This document shows, in pieces, positions 1 through 6,822 of a stretch of 8,327 bases of DNA. The stretch is from Bacteroidetes bacterium UBA2234 (lineage in GTDB: Bacteria > Bacteroidota > Bacteroidia > NS11-12g > UBA955): assembly GCA_002347985.1 (NCBI GenBank), contig DDYM01000036.1, forward strand, positions 43,268-51,594, written 5' to 3'. The position numbers were made by a program, and so were the translations under genes. The notes beneath the pieces were generated by a model. It had not been told where the DNA came from. It did not search any database and saw only the letters and a list, made by a program, of their open reading frames with translations. Numbering within the stretch: the first letter of the stretch is position 1; each line of letters opens with the position of its first letter.

Positions 1-1055
1 GACCGCTTCTTGGAAAACCGATTGGGGTCTATGATGATGGAGAACATATTCGAATTCTGACTGCTGAAATAACTCGCGCTGGAATACGTAATATCCAACT
101 TGGCCATTTTGAACTTCAAGCCCCAGCCAAAACCCGCCGTTCCCCGCCTCACATCAGTAATCATCTCTTTTCTACGCTGTTGGCTATAGCCGATGTAGAT
201 GCCAAAATTCTTACCCAAGGCCAATTCTGTCCCAATCGCTAGATGTCGACCCAACTTTTCTGCAAACTTCGCTTCGGTTGGCACAACGGTCTGACCATTG
301 ATGTCGATCTGCCCGTTGCTGTTGAGGTATTGATTATACGTCAAATCCCATTTTTGAAGACTATGTGCCACCAAATGAAATTTCAGGGGCATGTGTTTGG
401 GCATGATGGCAACGGCCGCTTGGATATTAAATGGCAACGGTTCTCTGCCTGCATCACGATAGCTCATCACTTGTGTACCTATGTTTTTGATAAGCAATCC
501 TGCTGAAAGTGTTGAATCTTTTTTTATGTGATTTAGCCCCAGATTTAAATACACGCCATTGGAGATATAGGGCCCAAGAATACTATAAACCATTCCCAAC
601 TGGGCACCGAACCTCAACTGAGAAGAAAGCGCCATAGAACCACCCATTCCGATATTGGTTTCATTGGCCACCAATTTCAACGTTGGATTTCCGCCGGCGT
701 CATAACCATCCATACTGCCGTAATCGATGTGCTGCGCAAACCCCTGCAGGGAAATCTTCTTTTTTGCAAGCAAAACGTTTCCGATTCCGAAGGCCGCATT
801 GGCAGAAAAAACTCCAGGGAGAATGGTACCCGCACTAAGTCCTGCTTTGAAACGATGTTCATTTGATAGCAATGCCGGATTGTTGGTGGTTTGAAGGATG
901 TCTGATGAGGGTTGAGATATCAAATAGCCGCACCATGCCAATGATTTGCTATGCATTGGAACATCCAAAATCCGAAAAACGCCTTGCGATCCGGCTTGGG
1001 CCGAGGCCTTGGCCGAGGCCAGCACACACAATAAAATCAGTAAGCGTTTGGGCAT
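1..1055 (-). CDS. porQ: Type IX secretion system protein PorQ (3' end outside window)
   Basis: This gene is open on the minus strand from ATG at 1055 to the window edge, giving 351 codons without a stop. Residues 1-20 form a signal peptide (basic MPKR, then a hydrophobic stretch, then an Ala-rich ASAKASAQ cleavage region). The mature part has the alternating, glycine-rich pattern of an outer-membrane beta-barrel. Blocks that I recognise from the PorQ family are FRILDVP near residue 27, NPALLSNE near 59, KNIG at 190, LPFNIQ at 207, FHLVAHSLQKWDLTY at 226-240, FAEKLGRHLAIGTEL at 264-278 and GYSQQRRKEM at 289. PorQ proteins are known in the T9SS attachment complex, where PorQ holds PorZ at the cell surface. 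Most are about 330-350 residues, so only a few C-terminal residues should be missing. One oddity is that the usual SARxxALGG-like block after the N-terminus reads SKSLAWCGY (residues 36-44). The gene diverges from ribF. The family call is firm although it rests on recalled motifs. Confidence 0.9.
   Translation of the reverse strand, partial: MPKRLLILLCVLASAKASAQAGSQGVFRILDVPMHSKSLAWCGYLISQPSSDILQTTNNPALLSNEHRFKAGLSAGTILPGVFSANAAFGIGNVLLAKKKISLQGFAQHIDYGSMDGYDAGGNPTLKLVANETNIGMGGSMALSSQLRFGAQLGMVYSILGPYISNGVYLNLGLNHIKKDSTLSAGLLIKNIGTQVMSYRDAGREPLPFNIQAAVAIMPKHMPLKFHLVAHSLQKWDLTYNQYLNSNGQIDINGQTVVPTEAKFAEKLGRHLAIGTELALGKNFGIYIGYSQQRRKEMITDVRRGTAGFGWGLKFKMAKLDITYSSASYFSSQNSNMFSIIIDPNRFSKKR
999..1020. 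repeat. 12-bp tandem repeat inside porQ signal-peptide codons
   Basis: The decamer GGCCGAGGCC occurs at 999-1008 and again at 1011-1020, separated by TT, so the period is 12 bp. On the coding (minus) strand this is a duplicated four-codon unit that reads ASAK then ASAQ, at the end of the PorQ signal peptide. It is locally GC-rich compared with its surroundings. It looks like a slippage-type duplication that keeps the reading frame and leaves a usable signal-peptidase site. Confidence 0.75.
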
Positions 1056-1120
1056 GAGCAACAAATTTAGTTTAAGAACGAGAACTCTCAGCGGATATTT
1101 TACCGAAATTTGCACTTTCC
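1056..1120. promoter_or_regulatory. Divergent porQ/ribF intergenic region
   Basis: These 65 bp separate the start codons of two divergent genes, so they must hold the 5' signals of both. On the minus strand, 1069-1062 reads TAAATTTG, a match to the Bacteroidota -7 consensus TAnnTTTG, but it ends only 6 bp before the porQ ATG, which would give an almost leaderless transcript. On the plus strand, 1105-1112 reads GAAATTTG, one mismatch from the same consensus, and ends 8 bp before the ribF ATG. I see no convincing TTTG -33 element for either. No Shine-Dalgarno sequence is evident, as is common in this phylum. The assignment as a shared promoter region follows from geometry; the individual boxes are weak. 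Confidence 0.4.
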
Positions 1121-2059
1121 ATGACCACGTCTCTCTACCGAAATCCCTCCGATGTCCCCAAAAGTTCGCCCTTAGTTATCACCCAAGGGACTTTCGATGG
1201 CGTTCATCTGGGTCATCAAAAAGTACTAAAGCACGTGGTTGACCTGGCCAAGGAACAAAATACCCAAAGCTTATTAATCACCTATCACCCCCACCCTAGA
1301 CTCGTTGTAGAACCCAACAACCGCGAACTCCGAATGCTTTCGAGCATCGAAGAAAAAGCGGATGCCGTATTTGCCCTAGGCATAGATTACGTCTTGGTTC
1401 TGCCATTTACCCAAGAATTTTCTCAGTTGTCGCCCGAAGCTTTCGTGGAAGACATTCTGGTGAAACAACTCAACGTTCATACCATAGTCATCGGCTACGA
1501 CCACCACTTTGGAATCAATAGAAGTGGCGATTTCAACACCCTAGTGCAACTCAGCAAGCCGTTTAATTTCGCCGTTCAGGAAATTCCGGCTTCTACAATC
1601 GACGAGATCGCTGTAAGTAGCACACGAATTCGCAAAGCGCTATCAAACAAAGATTTAGACGAAGCAAATCAACTCATTGGACGACCATACCAACTCACCG
1701 GTACGGTGATTCATGGAAAACAATTGGGCAGAACGATTGGATTTCCTACCGCCAATATCCACCTAAACGACCCTTACAAACTCATCCCCTCATTTGGCGT
1801 ATACGCTGGCATCTGTTTGGTGGAAAACAAACGTTTCAAAATGGTTTGTAACATCGGCGTAAGACCCACCGTGGATGGCGAAAATATTAGCATCGAAGCG
1901 CATTTGTTTAATTTTGACAAAAACATATATGGCGAGCATATCACCCTGTTTTTGGTACAGTATTTGAGAAATGAGCAGAAGTTCGATTCAATCGAAGCAC
2001 TCAAATCTCAAATCTTACTCGATGCACATCAAGCCCAAACATTGGTTACTTTGGACTAA
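1121..2059 (+). CDS. ribF: Bifunctional riboflavin kinase / FAD synthetase
   Basis: This 312-residue cytosolic enzyme makes FMN from riboflavin and ATP, then FAD from FMN and ATP. The N-terminal adenylyltransferase domain (about 15-175) shows the nucleotidyltransferase motif GTFDGVHLGH at 23-32, HPHPR at 56-60, IGYDHHFG at 124-131 and SSTRIR at 166-171. The C-terminal flavokinase domain (about 185-310) shows GTVIHGKQLGRTIGFPTANI at 194-213, with the nucleotide-binding PTAN, and then NIGVRPTVDG at 244-253. The length is normal for the family and both domains appear complete. ATG 1121 is chosen because it puts the GTFDG motif at the usual distance from the start. The gene diverges from porQ, and its 3' end overlaps the next start by 38 nt. 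FAD is needed by every cell, so the neighbours do not imply a secretion role. Confidence 0.96.
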   Translation: MTTSLYRNPSDVPKSSPLVITQGTFDGVHLGHQKVLKHVVDLAKEQNTQSLLITYHPHPRLVVEPNNRELRMLSSIEEKADAVFALGIDYVLVLPFTQEFSQLSPEAFVEDILVKQLNVHTIVIGYDHHFGINRSGDFNTLVQLSKPFNFAVQEIPASTIDEIAVSSTRIRKALSNKDLDEANQLIGRPYQLTGTVIHGKQLGRTIGFPTANIHLNDPYKLIPSFGVYAGICLVENKRFKMVCNIGVRPTVDGENISIEAHLFNFDKNIYGEHITLFLVQYLRNEQKFDSIEALKSQILLDAHQAQTLVTLD

Positions 2060-2912
2060 GACTTTTGTCTTTGCGATGATGCTCGTTTGCAGCAATTTCG
2101 CGATCGCTCAAACAGACGACGAAGAGGAAGATTACGGCGAAGACGACGGGGATTGGATCATTCAAGATTCACTGTGGGAACAAAGCGACGATACCCTAAC
2201 TTATTATTACGAGGAGGGGGAATTCATCATCCCAGGCATGTTGCCCGAATATGATTTTTATGCTTTTTGGGACACGATGCACGTGGATGCTTATCGATTT
2301 GATTTGCGAAAATTGCAAGAAACCATTCCCATTAATATTTTAGATATGGATTGCGATTTCGCGATGCCCATTTATGGTAGAACCAATTCTCCATTTGGCT
2401 GGAGACATGGCAGACCGCATACCGGCATCGACCTTCAACTTCGAACCGGGGACTCTGTTTATTCCGCGTTTGATGGTGTTATTCGCATGAGCAAATACTA
2501 CAACGGCTATGGCAATTGCGTTGTAATCAGGCATTACAACGGCTTAGAAACGCTCTATGGTCACCTGAGCAAATTGGAACATCGACCTGGCACATTGGTA
2601 AATGCGGGCCAACTAATTGGACTTGGGGGATCCACCGGACACAGTACAGGCCCTCACTTGCACTTTGAAATTCGATTTCTTGGCAGGCCACTCAACCCTG
2701 CTGCTGTCATTGATTTCCCCAATGAAAATATCAAAGGCGATACACTTTTGATCGCTTCCAATTTGTTTCAAATGCCTGCCTCTTCTTACCACGGCAAAAA
2801 ACGTCGGGGTTCCTATCGCAGAGGTCGTTCCCGCTACAGCAAAAGCAAGCGCAGAAGATATTCTTATGAAATTAGAATAGAAGAAGTGTCTTCATCGTTA
2901 TACAGAGTATAA
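2022..2912 (+). CDS. Exported M23 (LytM-type) peptidoglycan endopeptidase
   Basis: With the start at 2022 the product has 296 residues and begins with a good signal peptide (MHIKPKHW, then a hydrophobic segment, predicted cut after AIA at residue 29). The open frame extends upstream to an ATG at 1971, but that start would put 17 polar residues before the signal and lengthen the overlap with ribF from 38 to 89 nt. After the cut comes a very acidic stretch (about 30-55). The M23 domain (about 115-230) has the full LytM set: HTGID with H133 and D137, YGH with H181, and HLH with H212 and H214. By family knowledge, H133, D137 and H214 bind zinc, and H181 and H212 are catalytic. Substrate class is cross-linked peptidoglycan in the periplasm. 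The tail (about 260-283) is strongly Arg/Lys-rich. The mature protein has only two cysteines (111 and 166). I see no LysM or coiled coil. The exact biological role is unknown; cell-wall remodelling is the safe call. Confidence 0.9.
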   Translation: MHIKPKHWLLWTKTFVFAMMLVCSNFAIAQTDDEEEDYGEDDGDWIIQDSLWEQSDDTLTYYYEEGEFIIPGMLPEYDFYAFWDTMHVDAYRFDLRKLQETIPINILDMDCDFAMPIYGRTNSPFGWRHGRPHTGIDLQLRTGDSVYSAFDGVIRMSKYYNGYGNCVVIRHYNGLETLYGHLSKLEHRPGTLVNAGQLIGLGGSTGHSTGPHLHFEIRFLGRPLNPAAVIDFPNENIKGDTLLIASNLFQMPASSYHGKKRRGSYRRGRSRYSKSKRRRYSYEIRIEEVSSSLYRV

Positions 2913-2931
2913 AAGGTTGATCCGATTCAAC

Positions 2932-2939
2932 TATTTTTG
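2932..2939 (+). promoter_or_regulatory. Possible -7 box upstream of gldA
   Basis: TATTTTTG matches the Bacteroidota -7 consensus TAnnTTTG exactly and lies 8 bp before the gldA GTG, inside the only sizeable gap (35 bp, 2913-2947) between the M23 gene and gldRuvA block. A TTG occurs at 2917-2919, but its spacing (12 bp) is shorter than expected for a -33 element. If active, it would give gldA-gldF-gldG-ruvA its own very short-leader transcript. It could also be chance in an AT-rich gap. Confidence 0.35.
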
Positions 2940-2947
2940 TATTTTCT

Positions 2948-3670
2948 GTGAGCATTCAAGTTAACAATTTATCGAAGAAATACGGCCAGCAACTGGCATT
3001 AGACAGTATTTCATTTTCCATTCCATCAGGAGAGGTTGTAGGATTTTTGGGTCCAAACGGAGCCGGAAAATCAACCACCATGAAAATTATAACCGGCTAT
3101 ATTCCGGCCACATCTGGCGATGCGTCGGTTTGCGGCTTGGATTTAGTGGAACAGAGTTTAGAAGTGCGAAAATTGGTAGGATACCTACCGGAACACAACC
3201 CTCTCTACCTCGACATGTATATCGCTGAATATTTATTATTTGCAGCAGGGATCGCCGGGGTGAAAAACACCAAAAAGGCCTTGGAAATGGCCATCGAATT
3301 AACACAATTGGGACCAGAAAGAAATAAGAAAATTGGTCAGCTTTCGAAAGGATACAGGCAACGGGTTGGCCTTGCGCAAGCGCTCATTCACGACCCCAAA
3401 GTACTTATTTTGGATGAACCCACTTCCGGACTCGACCCAAACCAAGTGGTTGAAATTAGAAATGTGATCAAAAATCTCGGCAGCGAAAAAACCGTTCTTC
3501 TAAGTACGCACATCATGCAGGAAGTAGAAGCTATGTGTAACAGGGTAATTTTAATTAATAAAGGCAAAATCGTTGCGGACGACTCTCTCGAAGGCTTGAA
3601 AAACACATCACCAACCGACAGTCTTGAAACCATCTTCAGAAATTTAACCAGCCATGTGGGAAGTATTTAA
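2948..3670 (+). CDS. gldA: Gliding-associated ABC transporter ATP-binding protein GldA
   Basis: This is a cytoplasmic ABC ATPase of 240 residues, expected to power the membrane complex with GldF and GldG. It shows Walker A GPNGAGKST at 35-43, the GldA-like Q-loop region GYLPEHNPLYLDM at 78-90 (Glu82 where many ABC proteins have Gln), signature LSKGY at 132-136 in place of LSGGQ, Walker B VLILDEP at 152-158, D-loop SGLDP at 160-164 and switch His188 (STHIM). The start is GTG at 2948: an in-frame TGA lies at 2918-2920 and no ATG lies between, and MSIQVNNLSKKYG is a typical family opening. As I recall, GldA proteins are usually about 300 residues. Here the region between IVADD and the terminal LETIFRNLT block is nearly absent, so the usual C-terminal insert is missing. 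The GldA call rests on the GldF and GldG partners next door. The gene overlaps gldF by 17 nt. Confidence 0.9.
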   Translation: MSIQVNNLSKKYGQQLALDSISFSIPSGEVVGFLGPNGAGKSTTMKIITGYIPATSGDASVCGLDLVEQSLEVRKLVGYLPEHNPLYLDMYIAEYLLFAAGIAGVKNTKKALEMAIELTQLGPERNKKIGQLSKGYRQRVGLAQALIHDPKVLILDEPTSGLDPNQVVEIRNVIKNLGSEKTVLLSTHIMQEVEAMCNRVILINKGKIVADDSLEGLKNTSPTDSLETIFRNLTSHVGSI

Positions 3671-4382
3671 AAAGGAAATTCGCAGTTTCTTGGGCTCTTT
3701 CATTGCCTACATCGTGATGGGAGTTTTCCTTGCCATCACGGGATTATTCATGTGGATTATCAAGGGAAATAACGTCCTCGACCTAGGCGTTGCAAGTCTA
3801 CAGGTGATGTTCAATATCGCTCCTTATATCCTTATCTTTTTGGTTTCCGCCATTACGATGCGAAGCCTCAGCGAAGAAAGAAGATTGGGCACCATTGAAA
3901 TTTTAACCACCCGTCCAGTAAGTGACCTATCGATTTTGCTGGGTAAATACCTCGCGGCGGTTGCGTTGATTGTTTTTACCCTTTTGCCAACTCTGTTCTA
4001 TTACTATACGATTCAACAACTTGCCGACCCACTTCAGGGCACTGACGTAGGTGCTACAATGGGATCCTATTTTGGATTAATCCTATTGGCAGCTAGTTAC
4101 GCAAGTATCGGATTGTTTGCCAGTTCATTGACAGACAACCAAATCGTTTCGTTGATCATTTCTATGGTATTGTGTTTTTTCTGGTACGGCGTATTGAGTC
4201 TTTTGGGAGATATCAAAGCCCTAGACGCCATCGGCAAAAGCTTAGAATGGTTTAGTCTTGACTTCCATTATCAATCAATAAGTCGTGGCGTATTAGACAC
4301 CCGTGATGTAATTTATTTCTTTGGATTCATTGCAACCTTCCTGGGCGCAACGAAAATGGCATTTGAAAGCAGAAAATGGTGA
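3654..4382 (+). CDS. gldF: Gliding-associated ABC transporter permease GldF
   Basis: This is a 242-residue inner-membrane ABC-2 type permease, the usual length for GldF. Six membrane segments are visible at about 15-36, 51-69, 97-118, 137-158, 162-185 and 218-233. After the second comes the conserved cytoplasmic loop MRSLSEERRLGTIEILTTRP at 69-88, the typical ABC-2 segment that contacts the ATPase. The C-terminus is short and basic (ESRKW). The start ATG at 3654 lies inside the end of gldA (17-nt overlap), and the stop TGA at 4380-4382 overlaps the gldG start, so translation of the three genes is probably coupled. In Flavobacterium johnsoniae, GldA, GldF and GldG are known to be needed for gliding, but the transported substrate is unknown, and other gliders are reported to lack the complex. 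The call is firm from sequence and context together. Confidence 0.93.
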   Translation: MWEVFKKEIRSFLGSFIAYIVMGVFLAITGLFMWIIKGNNVLDLGVASLQVMFNIAPYILIFLVSAITMRSLSEERRLGTIEILTTRPVSDLSILLGKYLAAVALIVFTLLPTLFYYYTIQQLADPLQGTDVGATMGSYFGLILLAASYASIGLFASSLTDNQIVSLIISMVLCFFWYGVLSLLGDIKALDAIGKSLEWFSLDFHYQSISRGVLDTRDVIYFFGFIATFLGATKMAFESRKW

Positions 4383-6148
4383 TGAAAAAGTACGGAAACC
4401 GCATTCAATCCATCTTGGAATTCACCACCCTCGTGGTGATAATTATCGTGGCAAACATCCTCGGGAATTTCTATTATTTGCGCATCGATTTAACGGAGGA
4501 AAAACGATATACCCTGAGCGAAACAAGCAAAAAACTGAGCAAGGAACTGAAAGAAAAGTGCTACTTCCGCCTATATCTTGACGGTGATATGTCGGCCCGA
4601 TTCAAAAACCTCCGCAACGAAATCCGCGACGTAGCTTACGAATTTCGCGAACTCAGTGGCAGGAAAATCGAAATTGAAATCATCGACCCATTTGAGGGAA
4701 AACAGCTTTCGGAGGTCAGTGGCATCCTCGATGATTTTAACCAGCGTGGCGTAATGCATCAACGTGATATTGACGGAGAGGGAGGCAACAGCACAACCAT
4801 CAAGAATATCATTCCTGGCGCAGAAATGATGTACGCCGGCAAAACCGTAGCGATCAATTTTTACGAACACGACGTGGCATTAGACGCGGACAATAACATC
4901 AAACGGGCCATTGACAACGTGGAATACGAAATCGCCAACGGATTGAGGCAGTGCACATTAGAGAAACCGAAGAAGATTGCCGTGGCGGATGGTTCTGGCG
5001 AAATGATAGACAATCGCGTGGGAGATTTCGCTGCGGAATTGGGTAAATACTACGATGTTTCGGCGCTCAATATTAACGTGGCCGACCCTAAATCTGCCGA
5101 GCCATTCATCGAAAAACTAAAATCAATGAGTAACCCAGAAGAAATGGGAAGCGTACTGATTAGTAGTTTACAACAGCGGTTGAACAACAACGATTTGCTA
5201 TTGGTTATTAAGCCGGCGAAAGACTACTCTCCTTCAGAGTTGTATTTGATAGACCAGTTTTTATTGAAGGGCGGAAAAGTCATTTGGATGATAGATCCAG
5301 TGCATGTTGAGATTGATAGTTTTGAAACCAACAGTTCCATTGCTGCAATGGACAATCAATTGGAGAACATAAACGCATCCTTGTTTCACTATGGCGTAAA
5401 AATGGAATCTACACTTTTGATGGATGCGAATTGCAATCAAATTCCGATTCCCGTGGGCAACCGTCCGGAAATGATCGACTTCTACTACTTCCCCGTATTT
5501 ATGTCGGTTAGCTCACCCCACATCATCAACAAAAACGTTGGCCCAGTATGGGGTCAGTTCCCAGCAACTTTGGTTGCCAAATCAAAAACGGATTTAAATG
5601 TCACTCCCTTATTAAGCAGCAGCCCATATACCAAAACCATTCAAGCACCTGCAAATGTTGACTTGGAGAACGCTTACATGCAATCCAGGGACGACCGATT
5701 CAGAAACACTTTGAGAGGTGGCAGCCGATTGACAGGCGTGTTGATGGAAGGCAAATTTCAATCGCCTTTTATTTACCAAAAACACTATACGGGTTCTGCA
5801 TTTCTTCCCAATGGAGAGAGCAAGATGGTTGTAATTGCAGACGGGGATATTATGCGAAACGGCGTGAGCGGAAGGGGTGGAATTTACCCAACGGGATACG
5901 ATAGGTTTACCAAAACAACGTTTGCAAACAAGAAATTCTTGTTGAATTGTATCGACTATTTAATCGACGACAATGGACTGATTGAAATTAGAGCCAAAGA
6001 AAAGACTTTAAGGTTATTAGATAGCGAAAAAACGCGCCTTGAACACGCTTATTGGCAATGGTTTAACATCATTGCGCCGTTGTTAAGTATGATGATTTTT
6101 GGCTTAGCCAACAATATCTATCGCAAACGAAAATACCAAACGAGATAA
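4376..6148 (+). CDS. gldG: Gliding-associated ABC transporter auxiliary protein GldG
   Basis: The product has 590 residues, with one membrane anchor near each end (about 14-34 and 558-578) and a large extracytoplasmic region between them. This is the ABC_transp_aux architecture of GldG. Family-like blocks include LRIDLTEEKRYTLS at 35-48 after the first anchor, the YLDGDMSARFKNLRNEIRD segment near 68-86, and VIADGDIMRNGV in the C-terminal third. The final segment before the anchor reads RLLDSEK, and the C-terminus is the basic NIYRKRKYQTR. The role in the complex is thought to be an accessory or substrate-binding one, but the mechanism is unsettled. Two starts are possible: ATG 4376 (7-nt overlap with gldF) and ATG 4382, which forms a TGATG stop-start with gldF. 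The two proteins differ only by Met-Val at the front. ruvA begins 4 bp after the stop. Confidence 0.93.
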   Translation: MVMKKYGNRIQSILEFTTLVVIIIVANILGNFYYLRIDLTEEKRYTLSETSKKLSKELKEKCYFRLYLDGDMSARFKNLRNEIRDVAYEFRELSGRKIEIEIIDPFEGKQLSEVSGILDDFNQRGVMHQRDIDGEGGNSTTIKNIIPGAEMMYAGKTVAINFYEHDVALDADNNIKRAIDNVEYEIANGLRQCTLEKPKKIAVADGSGEMIDNRVGDFAAELGKYYDVSALNINVADPKSAEPFIEKLKSMSNPEEMGSVLISSLQQRLNNNDLLLVIKPAKDYSPSELYLIDQFLLKGGKVIWMIDPVHVEIDSFETNSSIAAMDNQLENINASLFHYGVKMESTLLMDANCNQIPIPVGNRPEMIDFYYFPVFMSVSSPHIINKNVGPVWGQFPATLVAKSKTDLNVTPLLSSSPYTKTIQAPANVDLENAYMQSRDDRFRNTLRGGSRLTGVLMEGKFQSPFIYQKHYTGSAFLPNGESKMVVIADGDIMRNGVSGRGGIYPTGYDRFTKTTFANKKFLLNCIDYLIDDNGLIEIRAKEKTLRLLDSEKTRLEHAYWQWFNIIAPLLSMMIFGLANNIYRKRKYQTR

Positions 6149-6152
6149 CAAA

Positions 6153-6752
6153 ATGTACGATTTCATAGAAGGTTCAATTGAATCATTAAACCCCACGCAT
6201 GTGATTATTTCCAATCAAGGCTTGGGATATATTGCTGCGATCAGCCTAACAACCTACGAGAAAATCAAAGGCCATAAAACTGCGAGATTGTTCGTTGATT
6301 TGTTATTCAAAGTTGAAAATCAAAGTCCTGTATCAATGCATTTATTTGGGTTTTCCGACCCAGACGAACGACATATGTTCCGCATGCTAACTTCAGTTTC
6401 TGGGGTTGGAAATAACACAGCTATGTTGATGCTAAGTAGTTTAGAACCAGACGATTTGGCCGCAGCGATTGTCAACGGAAATGTTGGACTCCTGAAAAGC
6501 ATCAAAGGAATCGGTGAAAAAAGTGCTCAACGAATCGTTTTGGAGCTGCGCGACAAAATGATGGGGAAAAAATCCATGGGATTGGGAGCGCTTTCTGGGG
6601 TGAGCGACAACTTCAGCGAGGCCCTGTCTGCCCTTACAACACTGGGTTATGTGAAGGCCAACGCAGAAAAAGCGCTCATGAAAGTAAGCAAGGATTTGGG
6701 AGGCACAGCCACCATCGAAGAATTGATTAAAAATTCATTGAAAATATTGTAA
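6153..6752 (+). CDS. ruvA: Holliday junction branch migration subunit RuvA
   Basis: This 199-residue cytosolic protein binds Holliday junctions as a tetramer or octamer and loads the RuvB helicase for branch migration during recombination and repair. Domain I (OB fold, about 1-63) opens with MYDFIEGSIE and GLGYIA at 23-28. Domain II has two helix-hairpin-helix motifs, VSGVGNNTAMLML at 82-94 and IKGIGEKSAQRIVLEL at 117-132. A flexible linker (about 137-152) leads to domain III (FSEALSALTTLGY at 154-166), which contacts RuvB. All three domains are present and the length is normal. The start ATG is 4 bp after the gldG stop, so ruvA is very likely cotranscribed with gldG. Neither ruvB nor ruvC is in the window. 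The link to sprA downstream is a known gene order in Bacteroidota rather than a functional tie. Confidence 0.97.
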   Translation: MYDFIEGSIESLNPTHVIISNQGLGYIAAISLTTYEKIKGHKTARLFVDLLFKVENQSPVSMHLFGFSDPDERHMFRMLTSVSGVGNNTAMLMLSSLEPDDLAAAIVNGNVGLLKSIKGIGEKSAQRIVLELRDKMMGKKSMGLGALSGVSDNFSEALSALTTLGYVKANAEKALMKVSKDLGGTATIEELIKNSLKIL

Positions 6753-6762
6753 CTTGCAAGTT
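6751..6762. repeat. 12-bp perfect palindrome at the ruvA stop codon
   Basis: AACTTGCAAGTT is its own reverse complement. It begins with the last two bases of the ruvA TAA stop and occupies the start of the 70-bp ruvA-sprA gap. It is too short and lacks a loop or T-tract to be an intrinsic terminator. It could be a protein-binding half-pair or chance. The rest of the gap (6763-6822) shows no clear promoter box and no Shine-Dalgarno sequence. Confidence 0.5.
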
Positions 6763-6822
6763 CGCAAATTAAGCAAACGCCTATTCGCCATACCGCTACG
6801 CAACGTTTAGAAGTTTAACAGA

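Noticed and set aside
243..506. An 87-codon plus-strand frame.
   Set aside because: It is fully antisense to porQ, whose minus-strand reading has clear family motifs throughout.
863..1242. Plus-strand open frames across the porQ start and into ribF.
   Set aside because: They lie antisense to the porQ signal peptide or out of frame in ribF, and their translations look like shadow frames with no recognisable domain.
1971..2021. Upstream start for the M23 peptidase gene.
   Set aside because: It would add 17 polar residues in front of a well-formed signal peptide and lengthen the overlap with ribF to 89 nt.
2916..2931. Inverted repeat GTTGA/TCAAC after the M23 stop, followed by a T-rich run, as a terminator.
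   Set aside because: The stem is only 5 bp with few G-C pairs, and the T run is interrupted and better explained as the possible -7 box of gldA.
3388..3633. An 81-codon minus-strand frame.
   Set aside because: It is antisense to the gldA Walker B and switch region; the plus-strand motifs explain the sequence.
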